Assembly: GCF_000018685.1 (NCBI RefSeq)
Contig: NC_010001.1
Location: 1,132,001 to 1,196,000 of the forward strand
Source: Lachnoclostridium phytofermentans ISDg
GTDB lineage: Bacteria > Bacillota > Clostridia > Lachnospirales > Lachnospiraceae
Direction of reading: 5' to 3'
Length of the DNA: 64,000 nucleotides
In this document: one piece after another, positions 43,807 through 52,808 of the stretch
Position numbering within the stretch: position 1 is the first letter of the stretch
Layout: every line of letters begins with the position of its first letter
Position numbers and translations under genes: made by a program
The notes under the pieces: generated by a model
The model's input: only the letters and a program-made list of their open reading frames with translations
Told to the model about the DNA's origin: nothing
Databases searched by the model: none

Positions 43807-45324
43807 ATGAAGTATATATTAATGGATACAAATATATATTTAGATATACTTATCGATAGAAAAAATCAGGTATCAAGTAAATTGGTTGAGACATTTGAGA
43901 AATTACTGGATTATGATGAGATAAAACTCATTGTACCATCTATAGTAAAGTTTGAAACTTATAAGCATATATATGAAGAATTTGATAAAGTTAGTAAAAA
44001 TTTAAAGAAAACCATAAAAAATATAGAACAGTTATATGGGATAAATGCCTATAAAGTTAATAGTCTTGACATCAAAGATTATAAGAAGAAATCTAAAAAA
44101 GAATTACAAGATGCAGCAGATATGTTTGAGGCAAACAAGGAAACTTATCTAGAAGATTTGAAAAGATTAATTGAGAAGGTCTTTAACCACAGAAACACTA
44201 TTATAATAAATGAAGATGATAACTTAATAAAATCTTGCTTCCTTAGACGAATGTATAAAAAGGCACCTTTTCACATAGAGGGAAAAGATTCAATTGCTGA
44301 TGGGATGATTACGGAAACATTAATAAATATTACTTATTACATCACAGTTGATGATGACAGTGAGGTATATTTTGTTACTGGCAATTATACTGACTTTGCG
44401 GACAAGGATAATAAAGACATCTTACATCCGCATATTGATCAAGACCTTGTGAGTAATGGATTAGATAAAAAAGTATCTTATATTAGGACATTTCAGCAGC
44501 TTATTGGAAAATCGTTAGTTCAAGAAGTCACTAATGCTAATTTAAAAGAAGAATTTGAACGTGAGTTGGAGGAAGAAGAGGAGCAACTACGAGAACAGCA
44601 AGAGATGGAATATAGTGATTTATACCGTGAGAGTTTTGGATTAAGCTCTTTAAGTAGCTTTGAATCTAACTTAGAGGATACTTTTATAGACAGTGATTTT
44701 TATGAAAAGGTTTGTTCAGTATTTAGAGATATTAATGGTACTTACTCAGCATTTGAAGATTTTGCGTCGTTTTACGAGTATGATCTAATTGATTATTTTA
44801 ATACATTGAGTTTAGCAGACATAGAAAGTGTTATACAAAAAATGAACGAATTTTTTGACAACATCGGTGAGGCTACTGTAGTTCCGTCATTTGAGGGGAT
44901 ATGCAATATTAAAGATTGGATTCTTGCTAAAGTTGAAGAGTTAGATTATTGTAAATATGATATTAGATTACCTGATGTATTAGAATTTGGAGATGAAATT
45001 GCAATATTTGATGTTCATAAGCAAAAATCTTATCTCATTATAGATGAATTGCAGCTATCACCTGATGATGGAGGGCAAGATGATATTGACATTCGTATTA
45101 AGGATGAGAGTGGAGATATACTAGCAAGAGGATACATACAAGTAACATATGGAAACATGGAATTAGATGAGGATGGAGGTCTTGGTGATGGATGCTCTGA
45201 AGGAGTAGATTATAATGCATTAGAAATTGAAGAGCAAATTGAGCAAATTGCCTTGGAACTAGAAGCAGAAAGGATCAAGAATGAAGAATTAATAGATGAT
45301 TTAAGAAATCGATTTGGTTTATAA
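43807..45324 (+). CDS. PIN-domain protein (DUF4935-like) with long C-terminal extension
   Basis: PIN domains are metal-dependent RNases. Residues 1-200 show MDTNIYLDIL (Asp7), VPSIVKFETYKH (Glu50), KDSIADGMITET (Asp161, Asp165) and YFVTGNYTDFAD (Asp196), a full acidic set in DUF4935 order. Residues ~245-275 are a Glu-rich helix, and 280-505 is an acidic region that I do not recognise, ending in another helix. It is 505 aa, much larger than VapC toxins. AGGAGA precedes the ATG. No antitoxin-like gene is adjacent; it starts 20 bases after the DUF3800 remnant and a 271-aa unknown gene follows. Confidence 0.75.
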   Translation: MKYILMDTNIYLDILIDRKNQVSSKLVETFEKLLDYDEIKLIVPSIVKFETYKHIYEEFDKVSKNLKKTIKNIEQLYGINAYKVNSLDIKDYKKKSKKELQDAADMFEANKETYLEDLKRLIEKVFNHRNTIIINEDDNLIKSCFLRRMYKKAPFHIEGKDSIADGMITETLINITYYITVDDDSEVYFVTGNYTDFADKDNKDILHPHIDQDLVSNGLDKKVSYIRTFQQLIGKSLVQEVTNANLKEEFERELEEEEEQLREQQEMEYSDLYRESFGLSSLSSFESNLEDTFIDSDFYEKVCSVFRDINGTYSAFEDFASFYEYDLIDYFNTLSLADIESVIQKMNEFFDNIGEATVVPSFEGICNIKDWILAKVEELDYCKYDIRLPDVLEFGDEIAIFDVHKQKSYLIIDELQLSPDDGGQDDIDIRIKDESGDILARGYIQVTYGNMELDEDGGLGDGCSEGVDYNALEIEEQIEQIALELEAERIKNEELIDDLRNRFGL

Positions 45325-45513
45325 GCCACGATAGAACTTTTTTTGAGATTAAAGAAAAACAATAATATCGATATTTATAGTGTAAGATTTGATCAGTTAT
45401 TATCCTAAAAATTTGGTGAATCATCGAAGAATATGATATATCAATTTGACAAAATACATAGTGAGACAAGGAAGAATAATTCAATTAATGACAAAGGTTA
45501 AAAGGAGAGATTA

Positions 45514-46329
45514 ATGTTCACAGATAATGAAGATTTATTTTTTGCACCAATAATTGATATAGAAATACATTATTTACAACAATATACTAGTGTTTTTGAT
45601 TTGGGAAACACTATAGTTGATTTACAAGCTCTGGTTAGCGGAATCACAAGAATATGTGAAGATGATTGTGGGTTGTTTCTTGAAGAGAATCCTTACTATA
45701 AAATAGATAAGCCTATACCAAGACAAGAGAAAATAAAAGAAATTATCTTAGATGAGGTACCAGAGAACAATATTGTAGATATTGATAAATTAAGTAAAAG
45801 AATTGAGGCTCAATTTGCTCCTGAGAAAGTGGCTTATCAAGGAGTAAGGGCATATCCTACTATTTCAAGAAAGTTTTCTAGAAGATATAAGAATTTAATA
45901 AGATTAAATACTTTTAGTCAAGGGAGTCTTATTTTAGACATAGCAACATCAGTAATATCTGGACTTATTTTAAAGTTTATAGAGAGACTATTTGTCGATG
46001 ATAGTTCAATTCAGGTAACTATAAATAATAATATTATTATTATAAATGATAACGATAGTAATAAAAAGATAGTTCGAGTAAAAGAGTACAATAGTCAAGA
46101 AGTGTTAGCTCAATCAAGAGGTATGACATTAGACCAATATTATGATGCTATACTTTCATCAGTAGAAGTTAATAATCAGGATATCGAGACATCAGTTGTG
46201 AGTTTGTTGCAAAAACTATCTAATGATAAAATATTATCAACACAAGTTATTTATGATAAGAAAGGAATAAAGACACTCACCAATGATATAGAGCGTATGC
46301 GAGGTAATCTGTTAGATGTAAGTATTTAA
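45514..46329 (+). CDS. unknown protein with central hydrophobic segment
   Basis: 271 aa, no recognised family. A hydrophobic stretch at about residues 145-170 (SLILDIATSVISGLILKFIE) lies between soluble regions, and an Asn/Ile-rich beta-like tract (INNNIIIIND) follows. AAAGGAGAG precedes the ATG. It lies 189 bases after the PIN gene and directly left of repeat module M2. One membrane-like segment in a soluble protein within a defence-like region is what a membrane-disrupting effector might look like, but this is a guess. Confidence 0.65.
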   Translation: MFTDNEDLFFAPIIDIEIHYLQQYTSVFDLGNTIVDLQALVSGITRICEDDCGLFLEENPYYKIDKPIPRQEKIKEIILDEVPENNIVDIDKLSKRIEAQFAPEKVAYQGVRAYPTISRKFSRRYKNLIRLNTFSQGSLILDIATSVISGLILKFIERLFVDDSSIQVTINNNIIIINDNDSNKKIVRVKEYNSQEVLAQSRGMTLDQYYDAILSSVEVNNQDIETSVVSLLQKLSNDKILSTQVIYDKKGIKTLTNDIERMRGNLLDVSI

Positions 46330-46400
46330 GTTATTACCCTATTTGAAAAAGTAATATTGAAAAGCAAAATAAATCAATAAACTTATACATGTAAAAAAAA

Positions 46401-46545
46401 GTAAAACTCTCCTTTCAACACGATACGGTGAACCGTACCATAAGTAAAGGAGAGTCTTACTATTTTAGGAAGAGAGATGGTGTGTTCGAATCCCACCGTC
46501 TCCGCAGATTATCTTATAATGTGAAAACATTGTGGGGTAGTCTTT
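46401..46545 (+). repeat. rlmH-end module M2 with tRNA-3'-like hairpin and terminator
   Basis: The 33-bp rlmH-end repeat at 46427-46459 has 3-4 changes from M1 and lies within GTAAAACTCTCCTTT/AAAGGAGAGTCTTAC arms (46401-46460). It is followed by GTTCGAATCCCACCGTCTCC (46484-46503) and a terminator (AGATTATC/GGTAGTCT, then T7). The rest of 46546-46996 is AT-rich with no gene; the left cassette repeat L2 lies at 46781. Confidence 0.85.
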
Positions 46546-46780
46546 TTTTGTTGGTGGGAATGCATTTGGTAGTTGGTGATTTGTGCGCAACACGTTGAGG
46601 ACACTTGTAATGAATGTTGTTATATGACTTAAGAGTTCTTGCATTAAATACATTAAATAGCATTGTATAGAATATTTAAATAATACTAGAAAAATTTAAC
46701 ATACATATAGTTGAAAAGAGTGTGAAAATGATATAACATGGTATATAATGGAACAATCAAAAGATATATGGTACAGTGTA

Positions 46781-46800
46781 TTATAGCAATAATGAGAAGT
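46781..46800 (+). repeat. cassette inverted repeat, left copy L2
   Basis: TTATAGCAATAATGAGAAGT differs from L1 (39796-39815) at one base. The inverse R3 lies at 48563-48580 behind the SIR2 gene. Confidence 0.75.
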
Positions 46801-46996
46801 GAAAAGAGTAAATAGTAGTTTGAATTTTATTTCAAAATACTTAGTTTTTTTTCAATTGGGTTGAGATATGGATTTTGAAAAAAGAATAGAATCGAATATT
46901 TTAAAGTATTAGATTGCTGTATAAGGCGTTAATAAAGACTATAGGGCTTATTCGATTTAAATTACATTATATGAGTTAAGAATCAGGGAGATAGTT

Positions 46997-48382
46997 ATGA
47001 ACTTAAAAGACATTATTTCATTTAATGCACCATACAATCAACAGAATGTTGATAGCTTAATTGAAGGAATTAAATCCCAAAGAATTATACCGTATATAGG
47101 AGCTGGTATGTCGATATTGTTTGAAGGGGTTTATCCCTCATGGAGTGGCTTTCTTAATAGTACGTTTGAGCAATATATCAAGATTGATGAGAAAGCAAAA
47201 TATGATTCTTTTAGCCTTGAAGAAAAAGCAGATTTTTTATATTGTAAAATGGGAAAAATTACATTTGGGGACCACTTAATAAAAACTTTTGGAGAAGAAC
47301 ATTTACTTAGAAATGCAATCGATTTTGTTGATAAACCGGTATATCTGTTACCAATAATATTTGAAAATGGATTGTTAATAACAACTAATTATGATAAGGT
47401 AATTGAAAAAATATTCACATTGCATGAAAAAGTTATAACAGTGGCGCACCCTAAACATTATGAATCCCTTAATCGTGCGCTTAGAGAAAGTAAATTATTA
47501 TTGTATAAAATTCATGGAGATATTGCTGAACCTGACACATCAATTATTTTAACAAAAGAACAATATGAAACTAAATATACAGATCCAAATTTAATTCAAG
47601 CATTAAGCCAGGCGTTTATGAGTAAGGAGATGTTATTTTTAGGTTGTAGCATAACTAAAGATAGACCAATTGAATTGTTGTGCCAAATTTCGCAATCGGG
47701 TATGAAAAATTATGCTATTATCTCTTGTGAGGGTAATGCTGTAGATGAGAGAAGATTACAATTGGAAAATGAATATTTTACACAAGCTATTATATATCCG
47801 GAAGGAAGACACGAGTGCCTTAAGGTGTTACTTGATTATATTGCGGAAACTATCAATCCACAATTATATCAAAGAACAATGGGGAGATATTTACATGAGA
47901 ATCCTTCGCAAACGGGTAAAACTTGGATTCGCTCAGATACAAGAAAAGGTGTTTCTTCAAATGAGCTAATCAAGTGCGGAGACGTAGTAACTCAATTAGA
48001 TGGTAATGTAGTCCGTGCCGAAGTTGATATGCCAGACGGCAAATCCATATATGCTGAATTCAATATTGATAGAAACGAGGTAAGTAATGTTGTCATTGAC
48101 GGATATCCACAGGCATACTCTCTTGATATTCCAAAAAACATTATCGTAAATAAGCAAGAGGGTATGATAATTATTCAAGGTATTGAGTATCGTGCCGAAA
48201 AGTACATCCTCAAGTTTGGCGGTTATTTGAATTCCATCTATGATAAGGTTAGTGGCGAACTGCAAGACATCAGTGCAAAAGCACCTGTCGGAATGACCAT
48301 AACTGTTGATGAAACAAACAAATTATTAAGAATAGTTGCTAAGAGTGCAGTTGCCGTTAATGTACCTAAGGGTAGAGAATAA
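46997..48382 (+). CDS. SIR2-domain protein (predicted NADase), with beta-rich C-terminus
   Basis: The SIR2_2-type domain (about 20-290) shows IPYIGAGMS (NAD site, residues 31-39), LITTNYD (127-133), KIHGD with candidate catalytic His173, and LFLGCSITKD. Bacterial proteins of this sort deplete NAD+ on phage infection (ThsA, DSR, pAgo-associated). Residues ~300-461 are beta-rich and not recognised; their codons are richer in G and C than the first 300, which suggests a fusion of different origin. GGGAGATA precedes the ATG. It is the only gene between cassette repeats L2 and R3. Confidence 0.8.
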   Translation: MNLKDIISFNAPYNQQNVDSLIEGIKSQRIIPYIGAGMSILFEGVYPSWSGFLNSTFEQYIKIDEKAKYDSFSLEEKADFLYCKMGKITFGDHLIKTFGEEHLLRNAIDFVDKPVYLLPIIFENGLLITTNYDKVIEKIFTLHEKVITVAHPKHYESLNRALRESKLLLYKIHGDIAEPDTSIILTKEQYETKYTDPNLIQALSQAFMSKEMLFLGCSITKDRPIELLCQISQSGMKNYAIISCEGNAVDERRLQLENEYFTQAIIYPEGRHECLKVLLDYIAETINPQLYQRTMGRYLHENPSQTGKTWIRSDTRKGVSSNELIKCGDVVTQLDGNVVRAEVDMPDGKSIYAEFNIDRNEVSNVVIDGYPQAYSLDIPKNIIVNKQEGMIIIQGIEYRAEKYILKFGGYLNSIYDKVSGELQDISAKAPVGMTITVDETNKLLRIVAKSAVAVNVPKGRE

Positions 48383-48562
48383 TCATTAGTAGTTGAATTA
48401 TGTCTAATGTTTAAGATGGACGAGCTGAATAGCAATGGAAGTTAGGAAAGTGATAAATATTTTGACTGCAAATCGAACATAAAGAATTTTATTATATTAA
48501 AGAGTTTTCGCTGCTTGGGAAAATATAAGTAGAGACAATTCCAATTTGTGAGGAATTCTAAA

Positions 48563-48580
48563 ACTTCCCATTATGTTTAT
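48563..48580 (-). repeat. cassette inverted repeat, right copy R3
   Basis: ACTTCCCATTATGTTTAT is identical to R1 at 41197 and the inverse of the L2 core. Confidence 0.75.
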
Positions 48581-48629
48581 TTTGTTCAAATCAGAAACAT
48601 CATTATTCTATTGAAAAAGGGTGATATAT

Positions 48630-48953
48630 TTGTACAGTGACAACTGGTTAAGCTTGGGTTATATTTATGGCGAATGACTTAAAGTTTCAAAGATAGTAGA
48701 CTATAAAATTTGGACAGATAATTGTAATCAAGTTGTTGGGGTTACAGTAGATTTTGAATTGGCAAATGATTTTCATTATAATTTATCAATTGATGAATGG
48801 ATGGAATTTCTAGATAAAGTTTTGGGAAACACAAACTTAGAAAAAACACAAAAGTTATTCGAAAAATTCTTATGTGAAAATAATGGGATTTTTAAATTTG
48901 AAGACACATTGAATTTATACGGGATTAAGTTTGAAAAGATTGCATTTTATTAA
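48630..48953 (+). pseudogene. short gene with in-frame stop
   Basis: From a TTG at 48630 (GGGTGAT upstream) the frame reads LYSDNWLSLGYIYGE, a TGA at 48675, then continues LKVSKIVDYKIWTDNC to FEKIAFY at 48953, about 107 codons. The part after the stop contains an intact 64-aa ORF. The family is not recognised; the C-terminal half resembles small immunity-type proteins only in size and charge. Confidence 0.45.
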
Positions 48954-49180
48954 GATCTTTTTATTGAAGACGTATTTCCTATTACGCTTGTTAGCAGAAG
49001 GTATGCGCGATACCCCAAATTATGAAACCTATGCATTACTTTTGCAACTATATTGTAAAAGATTTTAGATAATTTTATCTTGCCTTTAGAAATAAAATAA
49101 ATATTAGAGTAAAGTATTGATAATTTTATGTTTTTACATTATTATGGAGTTCTAACTATTGAAAATTATTGTAAGGTACG

Positions 49181-49795
49181 ATGAAGATGAAAAAAATTTA
49201 TATAGTGTTTATTGCGTCAAATTTCAAATCAGGAAAATTAATTCGGTTTTTCACGAGAGGAAGATATAATCATATCGCATTTTCACATGAACCATATATA
49301 TCTGAGGTTTATTCATTTGCTAGATATAATTATTACGAATCCCTTCTTGGAGGGTTTGGTCCAGAGTATTCGAATCGTTACTTATGCCAGGGAAAAGATA
49401 TCGCAATAAAGATATGTCAGTATGATGTAGCTGAGGAACATTATGAGAGAATCAAGGAAAAGCTTGATTACTATGGAAAAACTAAGACAAGGTATAATAT
49501 TTTGTCTGTTTTAACTTACCCATTGAAGAAACAGGTGGAGCTTCCGGATACCCATACGTGTATTAGCTTTATGTTAGAGTTACTAGAGTTAAACAATAAT
49601 ATCACCATTAATAAATTAGAAACGATGCTATCTAAGAGTGTTATATATGAAGGGAATTTAAGTAATCGATTATCATACGTAGCAGCTCTAGATGAAGATG
49701 AATTTTTTGTTCGGAAAAAGCGGCTTGACGTATGGAGAAAAAACTGTTTGTATTATTATTGGTTATTTGCTACATTGGTTAGATTACATATTTAG
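49181..49795 (+). CDS. permuted papain-fold (YiiX/NlpC-like) cysteine hydrolase, copy B
   Basis: Encodes exactly the same 204 residues as 37142-37756 (His31, Cys127). The genes differ at nine positions and every change is silent, so both copies look maintained by selection rather than freshly duplicated. It again stands alone, just left of an rlmH-end repeat (M3). Its function in the element is unknown; the placement suggests a conserved edge gene of the inserted unit. Confidence 0.65.
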   Translation: MKMKKIYIVFIASNFKSGKLIRFFTRGRYNHIAFSHEPYISEVYSFARYNYYESLLGGFGPEYSNRYLCQGKDIAIKICQYDVAEEHYERIKEKLDYYGKTKTRYNILSVLTYPLKKQVELPDTHTCISFMLELLELNNNITINKLETMLSKSVIYEGNLSNRLSYVAALDEDEFFVRKKRLDVWRKNCLYYYWLFATLVRLHI

Positions 49796-49965
49796 TGATG
49801 TTCTACCGCTATTACCTTATCACAATTTCTGTGATAGTGTAAGTTAAATAGGAAAGCAATTTGGTAATATGTCAATAACTAATTTGAAATGATTTTAGAT
49901 AGAAGGGGAACTTTAATAGACCTACGGTCTGATTCAACAGAATAAATAGGGAAGTAAAATCAGTA

Positions 49966-50021
49966 CAACTCTCCTATAAACACGATACGGTGAATCGTAC
50001 CATAAATGTCGGAGAGTTTTA
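49966..50021 (+). repeat. rlmH-end repeat M3, right edge of the accessory region
   Basis: 33-bp copy at 49989-50021, the most diverged (CCGTATCATAAGTAA has become TCGTACCATAAATGT), again inside ACTCTCC/GGAGAGT arms. No tRNA-like hairpin follows it, unlike M1 and M2. Confidence 0.8.
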
Positions 50022-50164
50022 TAGAGCTACGAAATTGTATAAGAAGAGAATTGTATTTTAATAGAGATAAAGTTATATCTATTTGATGAATCTAGATGTA
50101 TTGGGATTGGAATTTATGGTGTGATTATTATTAGAATAGTTTATTATGCGATACGAGTTGAATG

Positions 50165-50208
50165 TAGACAATATATCTGGAGTTCTATTAGATATATTGT
50201 CTATTTTT
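50165..50208 (+). terminator. strong terminator right of the accessory region
   Basis: A perfect 14-bp stem, TAGACAATATATCT (50165-50178) with AGATATATTGTCTA (50190-50203), followed by T5. It points out of the accessory region toward the convergent AraC-type gene. Confidence 0.9.
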
Positions 50209-50271
50209 ACGTTGGTTGCATTAAGAATGTACCAAATTTAGTTAACGATTAACGGTTGTCCTTTATTTTGA

Positions 50272-52572
50272 TTACTTTTTACGAAACTGAGAAGGTGTAA
50301 CGCCAAACTTTTCTTTAAATAATCTAGTAAAATAAGCCGGGGTATAATATCCAAGTTCAGCAGCTATGTTTGAAATACTTTTTTCAGGTTCATTATTCAG
50401 AAGTTCAGCTGCAGTTTCTAATTTAATGTTTATAACATAGGCTGAAAAATTCTGGTTGGTCACACTTTTGAACAAGCGGCTTAAATGTCCGGTACTGACA
50501 TGAAAAACTTGAGCAACTAAAGAGAGGGAAATTTCTTCTTTCTGATGAGTTTTAATGTACTCAAGTATCTGTTGGATAAAATAAGAATCCGCATTAAGAA
50601 CTTCTTCATTAAGAAATTCATGGCACATCTGAACGACCAGACAGATACACTCAATAGAGTGTGCAAAGTTTATTGCATGATTAAAATCATTTAATATTTG
50701 ATCTTTTTTATGTGGATCATCAAATAACCCCAACTCTTTCCCTATATTAAATGCAATTCTGTAAGTCTGAATTAAAAAATTGTTCGCTTCCTGATAGGAA
50801 CACTCCCCTGATTCTATGATTTGTTGATAACTTTCCATAAGAAATGAAAATTCATCCGGAGTACCATTTCTCACCATTCGTTCGATTTGCTGGTAATCTT
50901 GCAGTGAAAAAGAATAGGAAGTATTATCAAGTTTGTGGATCAGTTCATCTGTAAATATATTCCCATAGCCGAAAAGAAAAAAATATTTCATGTATTCGGA
51001 AATTCGAGAATACACCTTGGATATTTCTGAAAGATAGAGAACAGGAGCGGAGAACGCCAGATTTATTTTTATATGAAAAATGTCAAATAAATGGTCTGGA
51101 AGAAGCTCTAGTTGTTCTGTAAGTGATAAATAATTATCAGGATTCAGATTTAGCAAAATAGCAATTCGATTATCAGGCTGGGCCTCTGCGGTCTGAATGA
51201 TAGGTTCGCTAAGGAAATCTTTCAGTAGGGAATCGGACTTTGTAATCAAATATTCCCGTTGTTCAAGAGAAAGTTTGTAGAATACATGTTTATCAAATTC
51301 GATTAAAAGCAGACAATAATTACTTTGGGTAATATGAATTCCACTAAGCTCTAACTTGTGTAAAAGTTGGCTATCGGAAAGTTCTTTTTTATTGAGAATA
51401 TCCATAAAAAGTTTGTAGAGTATGACTTGGCTATTTTTATGGAGCATTTTCTGTATATCATCTACCTGATTCTCCAAAAAAGAAAAGGTTCCTTCAATTA
51501 TAGAAAGATCATCTTTGCTTTCAATAGATGAATAATTTTTTGCCAGACGATTTCGAAGATTTACAATCGGTTGATAGGCTTTACTTGAAATTCTTTGAAC
51601 GATAACTAGTGAAAGAAGGATGCAAATTAGTGTAATCATAAGAGTAAGCTGATGCTGTGCTCTAACCTCTGCATTGAGTATATTTATTGGGACACAGGAG
51701 ATATAATGCCATCCGGAATCCTCAGAAACAATTTCATCCAAACGGTAACGAATACCGTTATAAGTTAAAAATGCAGAAATTTCGGTGGAGTCCGACACAC
51801 TTTTTAGATATTCATAGGAAATAGAGGATGGGCTTTTTTCCAAGAGAAGCTTTTTTTCAGAGTCTAAAATAAAAAAAGAATCATCTTTGGAGGTAGTGGA
51901 CATATTTAATTGTTCCCAAAGGCTATTAGTATCCAAAGTAATTGCAATAAATCCACTTCCGTTTGTAAAATTGGTATATAAGGGAACGGAACGTAGCATA
52001 ACTATTTTCTTTACAGGAAAAGAATTGGGACCAGAAGTGTAGTAAAGAATCCCTTTCTCATGCCCGGAAATGGTGGATAGGTAATTCTTAAGTGATTGAT
52101 CACTATTCAATGGTCTTTTGGAAGCATTATAAACAAGACCTTCAAAACTATCTAGATAAAGGTCTGATGCATACTGATATAAAGAAACCTGAATTACTGA
52201 GGAGTTTTGAGCACAGATATTAGTTATACTCTGGTGTAAATTTAGAAATTCAGAAGGTTTTAGTCTATCTCCATATGTAATAAAACGGTCCATTTTTGAA
52301 GTCTTAAAACCGTCCAAAAAAGAACTATTTAAAATGGAAGTGAAATTACCATAAAGATATTGATCACTTAGCTGAGAAGCCCTCTTTAGAAACTGTTGGT
52401 TGGATTCAATAATCTTTTTATTATATTCGTTTTCTATTCGGTACCAATTTATTCCTGACATTAGGCAGACTATAGTAATGCTGAAGATAGAAAATGGAAG
52501 AAGAATGCGATAGTAAAAATTATGTTTCTTGAATGATAAAAGAATTTTTTCTTTCATGGATATAGATATCAT
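50272..52572 (-). CDS. membrane-bound AraC-type regulator (sensor of the carbohydrate locus)
   Basis: A 766-aa one-component regulator. An N-terminal membrane helix (about 17-38), an extracytoplasmic cache-like domain (about 40-300) and a second helix (about 305-325, LTLMITLICILLSLVIVQ) precede a cytoplasmic linker. The C-terminal ~100 residues contain two helix-turn-helix motifs of the AraC family (SLVAQVFHVSTGHLSRLFK and ISNIAAELGYYTPAYFTRLF). TAGGAG lies 7 bases before the ATG. It is divergent from the ABC importer, which such proteins typically activate on sensing an oligosaccharide. Confidence 0.9.
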   Translation of the reverse strand: MISISMKEKILLSFKKHNFYYRILLPFSIFSITIVCLMSGINWYRIENEYNKKIIESNQQFLKRASQLSDQYLYGNFTSILNSSFLDGFKTSKMDRFITYGDRLKPSEFLNLHQSITNICAQNSSVIQVSLYQYASDLYLDSFEGLVYNASKRPLNSDQSLKNYLSTISGHEKGILYYTSGPNSFPVKKIVMLRSVPLYTNFTNGSGFIAITLDTNSLWEQLNMSTTSKDDSFFILDSEKKLLLEKSPSSISYEYLKSVSDSTEISAFLTYNGIRYRLDEIVSEDSGWHYISCVPINILNAEVRAQHQLTLMITLICILLSLVIVQRISSKAYQPIVNLRNRLAKNYSSIESKDDLSIIEGTFSFLENQVDDIQKMLHKNSQVILYKLFMDILNKKELSDSQLLHKLELSGIHITQSNYCLLLIEFDKHVFYKLSLEQREYLITKSDSLLKDFLSEPIIQTAEAQPDNRIAILLNLNPDNYLSLTEQLELLPDHLFDIFHIKINLAFSAPVLYLSEISKVYSRISEYMKYFFLFGYGNIFTDELIHKLDNTSYSFSLQDYQQIERMVRNGTPDEFSFLMESYQQIIESGECSYQEANNFLIQTYRIAFNIGKELGLFDDPHKKDQILNDFNHAINFAHSIECICLVVQMCHEFLNEEVLNADSYFIQQILEYIKTHQKEEISLSLVAQVFHVSTGHLSRLFKSVTNQNFSAYVINIKLETAAELLNNEPEKSISNIAAELGYYTPAYFTRLFKEKFGVTPSQFRKK

Positions 52573-52808
52573 AATTATGCTCCTAAGTAGATTAGTATAG
52601 ACAGAAATTATAACACATTTTTCTATATAATGAACTTAGAATCAAATTTTTTATGTTTGAATCATATATTTCATAGGTATAAAAAACAGAAAAAACAGTA
52701 AAAATGGAGAAAATCAAAAATATTACTACTCAATCATTATTTTTTATATTGGCGAATCCGGTTGTCAGGATGATAATGGCAGAGCAGACGAGAAAGGAGG
52801 AGCCAGAG

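Larger units (their letters stand above)
49022..50021 (+). repeat. ~990-bp duplication, copy B
   Basis: The second copy of 36983-37976, ending with the rlmH-end repeat M3. Homology starts abruptly at ATGAAACC. Confidence 0.92.

Noticed and set aside
46465..46653. 62-aa minus-strand ORF ending region GDGGIRTH
   Set aside because: The GDGGIRTx peptide is a well-known false protein that arises by translating the complement of tRNA/tmRNA 3' ends. Here it comes from the tRNA-like part of module M2.
31022..50021. Ccr or integrase gene expected for an SCC-like element
   Set aside because: I looked for serine and tyrosine recombinase motifs in all long frames of the region. Only the ISL3 transposase was found.
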